Source: Planctomycetota bacterium
Lineage (GTDB): Bacteria > Planctomycetota > JACQVV01
Assembly (NCBI GenBank): GCA_016209595.1
Contig: JACQVV010000215.1
Location: forward strand, 1 to 36,746
Reading direction: 5' to 3'
DNA length: 36,746 bases
Made by a program: the position numbers and the translations under genes. Of this stretch, positions 8,010 through 15,018 are shown in pieces (positions within the stretch are counted from its first letter, which is position 1; every line of letters starts with the position of its first letter). A model generated the notes under the pieces. That model was not told the origin of the DNA and searched no databases. It worked only from the letters and a program-made list of their open reading frames with translations.

Positions 8010-8038
8010 TTGACCGCGGGCGCGTTCGCCTCTAGCCT
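8010..8038 (+). promoter_or_regulatory. Sigma-70-type promoter ending 7 nt before the start codon
   Basis: TTGACC (8010-8015), exactly 17 bp, then TAGCCT (8033-8038). Only 7 nt separate the -10 from the ATG at 8046, and there is no Shine-Dalgarno sequence, so the mRNA is probably leaderless. Confidence 0.6.
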
Positions 8039-8045
8039 GCGAACC

Positions 8046-9806
8046 ATGGCGACGCGACCGATCCGCCCCTGGCCGCTCTGGGCCCTCGCCGCGAGCGGGG
8101 CGGGGGCCGTCCTCGCGAACGTTGGGGCGCTCGCGCTCCTCTGGTACGCGGTCCTCGCACCGGAGGAAAAGGTCTCCGGCGCGAGCGAGGAGCCACTGCC
8201 CGAGAAGCCGGCGGACCGGTCGGGAGACGGATTCCGGGAGAAACCTCCGGCGCGCCCCGAGACGATTCCCGTGGTGGGGGGGATCTCTCTCGCGTTCCGG
8301 ACTTCCAGCCCCGCGGCGGGGAGGGTCGAGATCGTCGTCCCCTGGGAGGGGCGTCTCGACGAGTGGTTGGTGCAGGAGGGCGAGCGCGTTCAGGCCGGGC
8401 AGGAAGTGGGAAGGATGAACGTTTCGGCGCTCGACGAGAGGAAGGTCATCGCAGAGTTCGACCGCAACGCGGCGCAGATGAAGCTCGATATCTACCGGGG
8501 CGAGATGACGGACGCGGAGATAGAGGAGACCCAGGCCGCGCTCGAGAGGGCGCGGGCAGAGCTCGCGGCGATCGCGAGCGACCGCGAGAAGGCGGTCCTT
8601 CGTGCCCCGGTAGCGGGGACGGTGGTTGAGGTGACGCCCCATGCCGTCCACGGCCGCTACTTCGGCGCTCCCGCGGCAAGCTCCGTGGAGGAACTCGATG
8701 CCGAACTCGCCCGGGCGCGCGCCGCCGAAGACGCCGCGAGGCTCCAGCTGGACAGGGTCACGCAGCTCCGCGACGCGGGCGCCGCAAGCGCGGTGGAGTA
8801 CGCTGCCGCGCATCGCGAGGAGCGCGCGGCGCGCCTCGCGAGCGACCGCGCCCAGGGCCGGCGCGAGGCGCTGGACTCCTCGTACCCGCCCCCCCCGGTC
8901 CTGGCCGCGATCGAGGCGCCCGGCGAGACCGCGGGCTACGAAACCCAGTTCACCGGCGGGGAGGTCCTCGGGCTCGAGGGTCCCGCCTGGATCTGGCTCG
9001 CGGGCAGGGAGGGGGAGCCCCCCCTCGCCGGCCGGCTTGAGCGGATGGGGGAGTACGACTGGTTCCGGATCCTTCTTCCGGGAGGGGAGGCGGAGCCGTG
9101 GAGCGTTCCCCCCGCAAGGGTCGTGGTCGGCCCCCGCGACGCCGGTCCGCTCGTCCGGCGTTCCGGCAGGGCGGTTGGGCAGAACGGTGTCGCGATAGCC
9201 GGCGCAGCGATCATGGCGGTGGGCCGGGACCTTCGCCTTCTCTGGGAGACCGCCGACCGGGAGGGGCGTTTCGAACTCGATCTCCCGCCCGGCCCTTTCG
9301 TCCTTCTGGCGGTGCACTGGCGCGACGGTCTCACGATGAGGGGCGTCTCCAACGAGGAAGCGCCGGACGGCGACGTCGCCCTCTACGCAGGAACCGGGAT
9401 CGAAAACGTCCTCCTCCTTCCGGAGGCGGCTCTCGATCGAACCCCGCCGGAGGACAAGGCCTGGAGGGTCTGGGCCGGCCGATCCCTCGACACGCCGGCC
9501 CGGATCCTCGCGCCGGCCGGGGACGGTCTCTTCCTGGTCAGCGCGAACCTCCTCCCCGGGGAGCGGATCCTTGCCCCGCCACCGCCGGGCCTGCGTGACG
9601 GCGGCCCGGTCGATTCGGACCCCGAGGTGGCAGCGTGCGAGCGGGCGATCGACGAACGATGGGCGAAGGACCGCGAGCGGCTCCTCGCGCTCGTCCGGAG
9701 GGGCGAGGTCACCTCGGAGGAATACGGGCGAATCCTCGACGACGTGGCGAGCTACGGCAGCGTGCGGATCCTCGTCGAGGCCTGGCAGATCGCCTCGCCG
9801 CGGTAG
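8046..9806 (+). CDS. Membrane-anchored biotinyl-lipoyl-like protein with extra C-terminal domains
   Basis: A 586-residue protein with one N-terminal membrane helix (about residues 9-37) and a Pro/Glu-rich spacer. The first lipoyl-like half (VEIVVPWEGRLDEWLVQEGE, then RVQAGQEVG, about residues 95-125) and the second half (KAVLRAPVAGTVVEVTPHAVHG) flank a coiled coil rich in ALERARAEL-type heptads, as in HlyD-type membrane-fusion proteins. Unlike those, there is a second coiled coil after residue 215 and a carboxypeptidase-regulatory-like segment (about 395-430). A WRVWAGRS-to-PGERIL region follows, then a short charged helical tail. No transporter partner lies alongside, so an export role is unproven. 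A decayed copy of the last 132 bp lies at 26654-26782. Confidence 0.7.
   Translation: MATRPIRPWPLWALAASGAGAVLANVGALALLWYAVLAPEEKVSGASEEPLPEKPADRSGDGFREKPPARPETIPVVGGISLAFRTSSPAAGRVEIVVPWEGRLDEWLVQEGERVQAGQEVGRMNVSALDERKVIAEFDRNAAQMKLDIYRGEMTDAEIEETQAALERARAELAAIASDREKAVLRAPVAGTVVEVTPHAVHGRYFGAPAASSVEELDAELARARAAEDAARLQLDRVTQLRDAGAASAVEYAAAHREERAARLASDRAQGRREALDSSYPPPPVLAAIEAPGETAGYETQFTGGEVLGLEGPAWIWLAGREGEPPLAGRLERMGEYDWFRILLPGGEAEPWSVPPARVVVGPRDAGPLVRRSGRAVGQNGVAIAGAAIMAVGRDLRLLWETADREGRFELDLPPGPFVLLAVHWRDGLTMRGVSNEEAPDGDVALYAGTGIENVLLLPEAALDRTPPEDKAWRVWAGRSLDTPARILAPAGDGLFLVSANLLPGERILAPPPPGLRDGGPVDSDPEVAACERAIDERWAKDRERLLALVRRGEVTSEEYGRILDDVASYGSVRILVEAWQIASPR
9675..9806 (+). repeat. Intact copy (A) of a direct duplication flanking the island
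   Basis: The last 132 bp of the biotinyl-lipoyl-like gene, ending at its stop codon, recur in the same orientation at 26654-26782 at roughly nine in ten identical bases by eye. Similarity stops sharply after the TAG in both copies. Copy A is coding and intact. Confidence 0.85.
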
Positions 9807-9851
9807 ACGCCGTCGTCCCGGGACCGTGTCGATCGGTCGTCTTGCCCGCTC

Positions 9852-9880
9852 TTGAGGCCCTTTCGCAGGCGGTGTAGGAT
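9852..9880 (+). promoter_or_regulatory. Sigma-70-type promoter for the zinc-ribbon gene
   Basis: TTGAGG (9852-9857), 17 bp, TAGGAT (9875-9880). Transcription should begin near 9887, between the upstream gene and the start codons at 9895 and 9913. Confidence 0.5.
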
Positions 9881-9912
9881 GACTTGGTCGATCCATGGAT
9901 GGGGAAAACGCG

Positions 9913-10599
9913 ATGGCCGACTCGAAGGACTTCATCTGCCAGTGCGGCCGCAACCAGAGAATCTTCCTCTCTCCGAAGGTCCTGAAGAAGAAGTGCATGT
10001 ATTGCGGAACGATCTACACTCTCGATGCCGCTCTGGGTGAGGGGGGCGCTCCACCTGAGGTGGCCGTGAAACCGGTCGACGCTGCCCCGAACCTGCGAGA
10101 GGACGCCTGGATCATCCAGGACGTCGAGTACCACGCGCCGGGCCTCCTGGGGAAGAAGTTCGTCGGCATCCTGGCGTTCGACCGCGAGGGGGTAGTGTAC
10201 GCCTGCGTCCGGCAGGGGACCCTCCCGAGGGGCGGGGACACCTCGTACGCGGCCGCGGGCGCAATGCAAGGGGGGCTCCTCGGCCTGGCCGTGGGTGCGG
10301 CCATCGACTCCGCGAAGGGTCCCGGGAGCTCGGGGATCAGCTATTTCTCCGCCATGAAGCGCTGCCGCCGGGACACGGCGGAGAGGATCCTCGATGCGCA
10401 CCCGGGGAGTTTCGATCTGCCCTACGCGAAGATCGATCGCGTGGTCGCCCGGCCGAGCCACGGTCTCCACATCGGCGGAAAGCCGCTCGTGATCAGTGCG
10501 GAAGGAACCGAGTACGTCTTCCAGATGGCGCCCAATACGGCCGAACGGATCGTGCGCCTCTTCCATGAGCTCTCCCAGGTCGAGATCGAGGCGAAGTAG
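9913..10599 (+). CDS. Zinc-ribbon protein of unknown function
   Basis: A 228-residue protein. An N-terminal zinc ribbon has CQC near residue 9 and CMYC about 20 residues later. A longer domain follows: VEYHAPGLLGKKFVGILAF, then a Gly/Ala-rich helix (GGLLGLAVGAAIDSA, about residues 120-135), possibly a membrane-inserted or glycine-zipper segment, and a beta-rich end (KIDRVVARPSHGLHIGGKPL, then VISAEGTEYVF). That end resembles PH-like domains of bacterial membrane-associated proteins; this is inference. I chose the ATG at 9913 for the GGGG eight bases upstream; an ATG at 9895 adds six residues and would suit a leaderless mRNA. A promoter directly precedes the gene, so it is its own transcription unit. 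Confidence 0.72.
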   Translation: MADSKDFICQCGRNQRIFLSPKVLKKKCMYCGTIYTLDAALGEGGAPPEVAVKPVDAAPNLREDAWIIQDVEYHAPGLLGKKFVGILAFDREGVVYACVRQGTLPRGGDTSYAAAGAMQGGLLGLAVGAAIDSAKGPGSSGISYFSAMKRCRRDTAERILDAHPGSFDLPYAKIDRVVARPSHGLHIGGKPLVISAEGTEYVFQMAPNTAERIVRLFHELSQVEIEAK

Positions 10600-10695
10600 G
10601 TTTTGCCTCGATCGCGATCCCGGTCGGCCGGATCGACAGATCGAAGGAGTGGCCCAGCGGGTTGTCCGAGAGGAGGTAGGTCCAGGTCGAGGAGG
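10600..10695 (-). pseudogene. Fragment of an unidentified gene fused to the SecA remnant
   Basis: Just beyond the SecA remnant the coding-like signal shifts frame. One minus-strand frame reads TWTYLLSDNPLGHSFD, then LSIRPTGIAIEAK with almost all codons G/C-ending, as in real genes of this window. It has no start and no stop of its own and runs into the antisense of the zinc-ribbon gene. It looks like the C-terminal scrap of another protein, perhaps joined here by a deletion. I do not recognise it. Confidence 0.35.
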
Positions 10696-11404
10696 GGCTG
10701 GTTCTCGGGCGCGTACAGATTGGAACAGCGCAGGCGAGCCTCGAGATTCGAGACGCCGGCATCGGTGAGAGAGACTCCGTGCTCGTGTGCGTGGACCTGG
10801 TAATCGACACCTCGGCGAAAGCTCCGGACGAGCTCGGCGGCGAAACGCGGATCGAGGGGAGGTGGATCCGCCGGGCGGGCGATCACGAGCGGCACCCGGT
10901 CTCCTGGTGGACGAACCCGACAGAGATCCCGAGCGCCCGGTAGATGGGCCCCATCCACTCGGCGTCTCGACGGGCGAGGTAGTCGTTGAACGTGAGGATG
11001 TGAACTCCCTTCCCGCTCGCGGCCGAGAGCGAGGCGGGGAAGACGGCGACGAGGGTCTTTCCCTCGCCGGTCGGCATCTCGACGAGCCGCCGCCCGGACA
11101 ACACGATCGCGGCGAGGATCTGCTCGCCATGGGCGCGAAGCCCGATACGGCGCGACGCGACCTCCCGCACGAGGGCGTCCCACTCCACGAGGCGGGCCTC
11201 GGGGCCGGCCCCCCCTCCGATCGCGTCGCGGACGCGGCGCGCGTGCTCACCGAGCTCGGCGTCGCTCGCCGAGGCCAGGGCTGGCTCCATCTCCGAAATC
11301 GCCGACAGCGTCTCGGCGTAGGGACGCTCCGGGCGGAGGACGGCGCTCTCGCCGACCCACTCGCGGAGTTCCTGCCAGAAGCGGCGGATGGGGCCCGTGG
11401 GCAT
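10690..11404 (-). pseudogene. SecA-like preprotein translocase ATPase, internally deleted remnant
   Basis: The N-terminal part from ATG 11404 is unmistakably SecA. It has ELGEHARRVRDAI, the helical GLRAHGEQILAAIVL, Walker A (EMPTGEGKT) and HILTFNDYLARRDAEWMGP. After GISVGFVHQET the frame ends at 10883. A shifted frame resumes as VPLVIARPADPP, then VDYQVHAHEHGVSLTDAGV and SNLYAPENQPLL, which in intact SecA lie beyond the DEAD/DEVD box and IDEAR segment. Roughly 100 residues, including the YVTNNEF-type block and Walker B, are therefore missing. Everything after the first third of the protein is also gone. No activity is possible. The sequence is divergent enough (MPTGEGKT for MKTGEGKT) to have come from an accessory SecA rather than the housekeeping gene. 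Confidence 0.85.
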
Positions 11405-11507
11405 ATGTCGCAGGAGGCCCCATGTTACGCGCCGCCCGTGCGAAATCGTCTTCAGATGAGGTGCTCCCATCCCGCGCCCGGAGGGAGTCCCGATTGCCAA
11501 CGAACGG

Positions 11508-12752
11508 TCAGAGGAGAAGGTGGTACGCCCTGGAAGCGGCCCGGAGGACCACCCGGCCGCTCTTCGAGTGGGTCGTCGCGTGGCACCGGGTGCAGTCGAG
11601 CCCGAGGTTCTCCGGATGGTTCGCTCCTCCGCGCCGCCTCTCGACGTGATGGTGGACGTCGAGATAGAGCGTCGCCCCGCACCCCGGCGACGAGCACATC
11701 TCCGAGTGCCTGAGATAGACGAGCCTCTTCAGCCATGGCTCTGACGGAGGGGCGCGGTCCCCGTGGGCGACGATCTCCGCAAGCGGAATCCCCCTGCCTC
11801 CCGGTCCCCATTCCGGGAACCGGTGTCCTCCGCTCGTACCGCTCGCCGTCTCCTCCTCGCGCCTCGCCGCCCTGGCGAGGGCCTCCCCCAGGTCGAAATC
11901 GACCGTGTCCCCCCTGCGGACAACACCCACCTCGTCCCGCGAGAGCGCCAGGAGCTCCCCCGGCCCCCTGACCCAATGTATGTCGGTCGCGGGATCGACG
12001 TGGACCGTCACGCGATAGCTCCTCCATAGAGGAGCCGGGGAACCCCACGCCACGAGCGCCTGCCAGAGGGCCTCTTCCAGTGCTTCTTCCTTCTTCCAGT
12101 GCCTCTTCGTCCGCCAGTAGAGCTCGACCCGCAGGTCCTCCAGGCGGTCCCACCCCGCCGCTTCCATTTCCACCGGAAACCGCCGCTCCCGCGGCAGGGG
12201 CGGGCCCCTTCGCGCCTTCCGTTCCAGCGCCGCGCGGATCGCTTCCAGCTCCCTCTCGCTCGCGGTCGAGAGGAGCGGAAAGAGCATCTCGAAGTTCTCC
12301 CGGTCGAGCCTTGGCGCGAGCGTCCGGACCTTCGTCCACGAAAGATCCCCTGCCCGGAAGGCGCGGTCGAGCTCCGGGAAGCGCCGGCAAGCCTTTCCGC
12401 ACGAGAGCAGCTCGCTCGTCGTGGACGCGCTTCTCCTGAGCACCGCTGCCCCCAGGGCCTCGCAGACCCGATACCACGAGCCTCCTTCGCCGGCGATGGC
12501 CTTGCGGAGCTCCGCGAGGACCGCCTCCGCGAGAGGCCGCGCCTCCCACGCCTGGATGCCCCGGTCGAGCGCCCGCTTCGCGATCGCGAGCCGGTCCCGC
12601 TCCTCGGGGTCCATCCCGTGTCTTTCGTGGATCCGCTCGATGAGACGATCCAGGCTCTCCGGCGCGATCGGGTCCTTGACGAGCTCCCAGTGCGGGTTCT
12701 CGTGGCGGATGAAGACCACCTCCCCGCCGACCTCGACCACGAAGAGTGTCAA
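11508..12752 (-). CDS. HNH endonuclease with DUF222-like N-terminal region
   Basis: About 414 residues if it starts at TTG 12752. The C-terminal HNH nuclease motif is clear: RHSEMCSSPGCGATLYLDVH, HHVERRRGGANHPENLGLDC, TRCHATTH. It has two Cys pairs (CSSPGC and CTRC) for structural zinc and the catalytic His pair in DVHHH. The long helical N-terminal part (AIKRALDRG-like repeats, SWYRVCEALGAAVLRRS, FRAGDLSWTKVRTLAPRLD) matches the arrangement of DUF222/13E12-type HNH proteins, common in genomes with many mobile elements. The start is uncertain: coding character extends to about 12752, but the first ATG is at 12614. The frame continues to 13034 with composition unlike a protein. The role is unknown; such genes are often selfish or defensive. 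Confidence 0.78.
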   Translation of the reverse strand: MTLFVVEVGGEVVFIRHENPHWELVKDPIAPESLDRLIERIHERHGMDPEERDRLAIAKRALDRGIQAWEARPLAEAVLAELRKAIAGEGGSWYRVCEALGAAVLRRSASTTSELLSCGKACRRFPELDRAFRAGDLSWTKVRTLAPRLDRENFEMLFPLLSTASERELEAIRAALERKARRGPPLPRERRFPVEMEAAGWDRLEDLRVELYWRTKRHWKKEEALEEALWQALVAWGSPAPLWRSYRVTVHVDPATDIHWVRGPGELLALSRDEVGVVRRGDTVDFDLGEALARAARREEETASGTSGGHRFPEWGPGGRGIPLAEIVAHGDRAPPSEPWLKRLVYLRHSEMCSSPGCGATLYLDVHHHVERRRGGANHPENLGLDCTRCHATTHSKSGRVVLRAASRAYHLLL

Positions 12753-12961
12753 GGGCCGGCCATTTCTGGCGAGCGCCGAAGCAGGTGGGCAACTTTCCCC
12801 CGTTGCTCCCCGATCATGTTCGGATACGCCCACATGATGACTCGCGATCCTCAGCCACACTTTCGACGTTGTCTTGCAACCGGCGCGGCACCGGGGACAC
12901 AGTGCGGCGAGATGCGCAGCACAGCCCGCGCGCGGTCCGCATCGACGCGCCGCATCATCTG

Positions 12962-12996
12962 GAGCCGAAGTACTTGGTGAACTAAGACTTCGGCTC
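12962..12996. repeat. Hairpin-forming inverted repeat upstream of the sensor operon
   Basis: GAGCCGAAGT (12962-12971) is the perfect inverse of ACTTCGGCTC (12987-12996), 15-nt loop. The stretch 12753-13172 holds no gene otherwise. The dyad is centred about 100 bp upstream of the start expected from the sigma-54 element at 13055-13070, so it could be an activator site. A terminator is the alternative, although no T tract follows. Confidence 0.5.
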
Positions 12997-13054
12997 TCCA
13001 CGCGAGAGTCTGGCTGACTTTCGCGAGCGATCACGTACGCCCATGGGACGTGAG

Positions 13055-13070
13055 TGGACCCAGATTTGCG
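13055..13070 (+). promoter_or_regulatory. Sigma-54 (-24/-12) promoter of the cytochrome-kinase-regulator operon
   Basis: TGGACCCAGATTTGCG has the invariant GG (13056-13057) and GC (13068-13069) exactly 10 bp apart, the upstream T, and TTGC at -12. It differs from the consensus mainly at the CA of TGGCAC. Transcription should start near 13081, about 90 nt before the ATG at 13173. The operon encodes a sigma-54 activator, which raises confidence and suggests autoregulation. Confidence 0.6.
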
Positions 13071-13172
13071 CTTGAACGCCTCACTGACCCTCCCGCAAAC
13101 TCAGGTCCGGTTGACCAAGGCGCTATCAGTGCGCGTTCTATCTCCGAAGCAGCCCGCCGCTCGCGAGTGAAC

Positions 13173-14999
13173 ATGCCGACGTTCAAACGCCCAGCGACCC
13201 GAGATGATCGCCTCCAGCCGCCGTCACGAAACGGCTCGGCCAGACGTCTGCTGCTTCTCTGCTCCGCGCTGGTCCTGGCGACCCTTTGCGGCTACGAGGC
13301 CATAGAGCGACTCCTGCTAGACGGCGTCGATCCGGAACTACTTCATGTCCTGCATCTGCTTCGATGGATCGCGTGTTGTGCAATTGCGGCATTCCTGGGA
13401 GCCATATTGCTGCTGCGGCGCGTTCTCCCGACACCTCCCCTGGCCCCAGTCTCGCCAGAACCCGGCGCGGTTGTTGCGCTACAAGACCGACTCCGTCACC
13501 CGGGCGCCCGGCGTTTTCTCCTACCAGTCCTGGTCTGGTCATGCGCGGCCGTCATCGTTGTTTTCCTTCTTGTGGTCGAGCGCTTCGCAACGCCGGACCA
13601 AGTGTGGCGGGAGGACAACGCTTCCTCACACCTCGCATCCACCGAACCGAACGGCGCACAACTCTACGGACAAGAGTGTGCGGTGTGCCACGGGGAGGCT
13701 GGTCTAGGCGATGGCCCGGCCTCGAGGACGCTCTTCCCACAACCGCGGGATTTTACAAAGGGAAAATACAAGATTCGATCGACCCGGTTCGGCGACCTGC
13801 CCACCGATCAGGATATCTTCGACACGATCCGGCGCGGCATGCCGCCCTCCCTCATGCCGTCCTTCGCACACTTGTCCGAGCGTGAGTGCTGGGCGCTTGT
13901 GGCTCACCTCAAGAAACTCGCGAGCTACAAGACGGAAGCTGGTCGCGAGTTCCGCCCGTTCGAGCTCCTGGGCCAAAGGACCGTCGAAATCGCCTACGAA
14001 GCGCCGAGGACCGAGAGAACCATCGCAGAGGGGAGGCAAGTCTACCGCAAGGCGAAGTGCTACACATGTCATGGCGACACGGGGGCAGGAGATGGGCCGA
14101 TGGCCGGAAGCCTGACCGACGATTGGGGCGAGCGTAGCCTGCCACGCAACTTTCAGCGAGGAATCTACAAGGGCGGAGGCGGGTACCGGGACATCTACCT
14201 CCGATGCACGACGGGCCTGAACGGCACGCCGATGCGATCCTACGCTGGTGTGCTTACGTGTGATGAGCGATGGGCAGTGGCACACTATGTACATTCATTG
14301 GCCGATCCCAAGAGAATAGGAAGGCGCTCCGGAGAAGAGAGCGTGCTTGTCAAACGGAGCTCCGAGACTCTCAGCGTGAATCCGGCAGCCCGCGTGTGGG
14401 ACGACATGGCTGCTGTGGAAGTGCCTCTGATGCTTACGGTCCAAAGGCCTGAAGCCCCCGGGCATCTCTCCCTAAGAGCAGCCCACGATGGCATGAGCAT
14501 TGCGTTTCTCATCGAGTGGGAGGACCCATCTGTGGACAGCACATTGAGCGGCACGGATGATTATGTGGACGGAGCCGCGATTCAATTCTGTGCCGGCCGA
14601 CCGCCTGGCGGTTTTGTAATGGGCGAAAAAGGCAGACCTGTGAATATCTGGTTCTGGCGGATGGACCACCAGATAGATACGACCACATATAGTAATACCG
14701 CAGGTACCCTGTTTCAGCCTGGTCGGTTTACTTCCGTGGAAAACCTCATCGCGGAAGGGATCGGAACCCTGACGGCCCTGCCTGCGGCTCAGCAGACGGT
14801 GCAAGGCTGGGGTGTTTGGGTTTCCGGAAGGTGGCGCGTGGTTCTTCTCCGAAGGATGCAGAATGGGGGCTTGGGGGAGATCCAGCTTCAGCCAGGCTCG
14901 GCGGCACATGCCGCCCTCGGTGTCTGGGACGGCGCCCAGAAGGATCATGGGGGTTCAAAGGCCGTTACGTCCTGGCAACTCCTCGAAATCGAGAAGTGA
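13173..14999 (+). CDS. Membrane-anchored dihaem cytochrome c with ethylbenzene-dehydrogenase-gamma-like haem b domain
   Basis: A 608-residue protein. Three probable membrane helices lie at about residues 25-45, 62-82 and 114-136. Two cytochrome c domains follow, with CAVCH at 169-173 and CYTCH at 296-300, each with a downstream Met-containing segment (MPPSLMP; GTPMRSY). The last 230 residues resemble the haem-b-binding gamma subunit of type II DMSO-reductase enzymes. FVMGEKGRPVNIWFWRMD and GGSKAVTSWQLLE are candidate carriers of the Met and Lys haem ligands known for EbdC. It is a paralogue of the lipoprotein at 23385-24968. Here it precedes a kinase by 19 nt, so it may be an electron shuttle or a redox-sensing partner. 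The ATG at 13173 lies downstream of the promoter; the GTG at 13050 does not. Confidence 0.87.
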   Translation: MPTFKRPATRDDRLQPPSRNGSARRLLLLCSALVLATLCGYEAIERLLLDGVDPELLHVLHLLRWIACCAIAAFLGAILLLRRVLPTPPLAPVSPEPGAVVALQDRLRHPGARRFLLPVLVWSCAAVIVVFLLVVERFATPDQVWREDNASSHLASTEPNGAQLYGQECAVCHGEAGLGDGPASRTLFPQPRDFTKGKYKIRSTRFGDLPTDQDIFDTIRRGMPPSLMPSFAHLSERECWALVAHLKKLASYKTEAGREFRPFELLGQRTVEIAYEAPRTERTIAEGRQVYRKAKCYTCHGDTGAGDGPMAGSLTDDWGERSLPRNFQRGIYKGGGGYRDIYLRCTTGLNGTPMRSYAGVLTCDERWAVAHYVHSLADPKRIGRRSGEESVLVKRSSETLSVNPAARVWDDMAAVEVPLMLTVQRPEAPGHLSLRAAHDGMSIAFLIEWEDPSVDSTLSGTDDYVDGAAIQFCAGRPPGGFVMGEKGRPVNIWFWRMDHQIDTTTYSNTAGTLFQPGRFTSVENLIAEGIGTLTALPAAQQTVQGWGVWVSGRWRVVLLRRMQNGGLGEIQLQPGSAAHAALGVWDGAQKDHGGSKAVTSWQLLEIEK

Positions 15000-15018
15000 A
15001 AAGGAAGGAAGGATCTAG

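Noticed and set aside
5959..8013. Plus-strand open frame opposite the large secreted protein (and similar long antisense frames at 2612-4501, 7992-9998, 24981-26420 and 33478-35367)
   Set aside because: All are composition shadows. The opposite strand has signal peptides, start sites and recognised domains.
12753..13034. Upstream extension of the HNH endonuclease
   Set aside because: Codon use and residue mix change sharply before about 12752, and the stretch contains the hairpin region in front of the sensor operon.
13050..13172. Earlier GTG start for the membrane cytochrome
   Set aside because: It lies upstream of the -24/-12 element and adds residues unlike a protein N-terminus; the membrane helices begin soon after the ATG at 13173.
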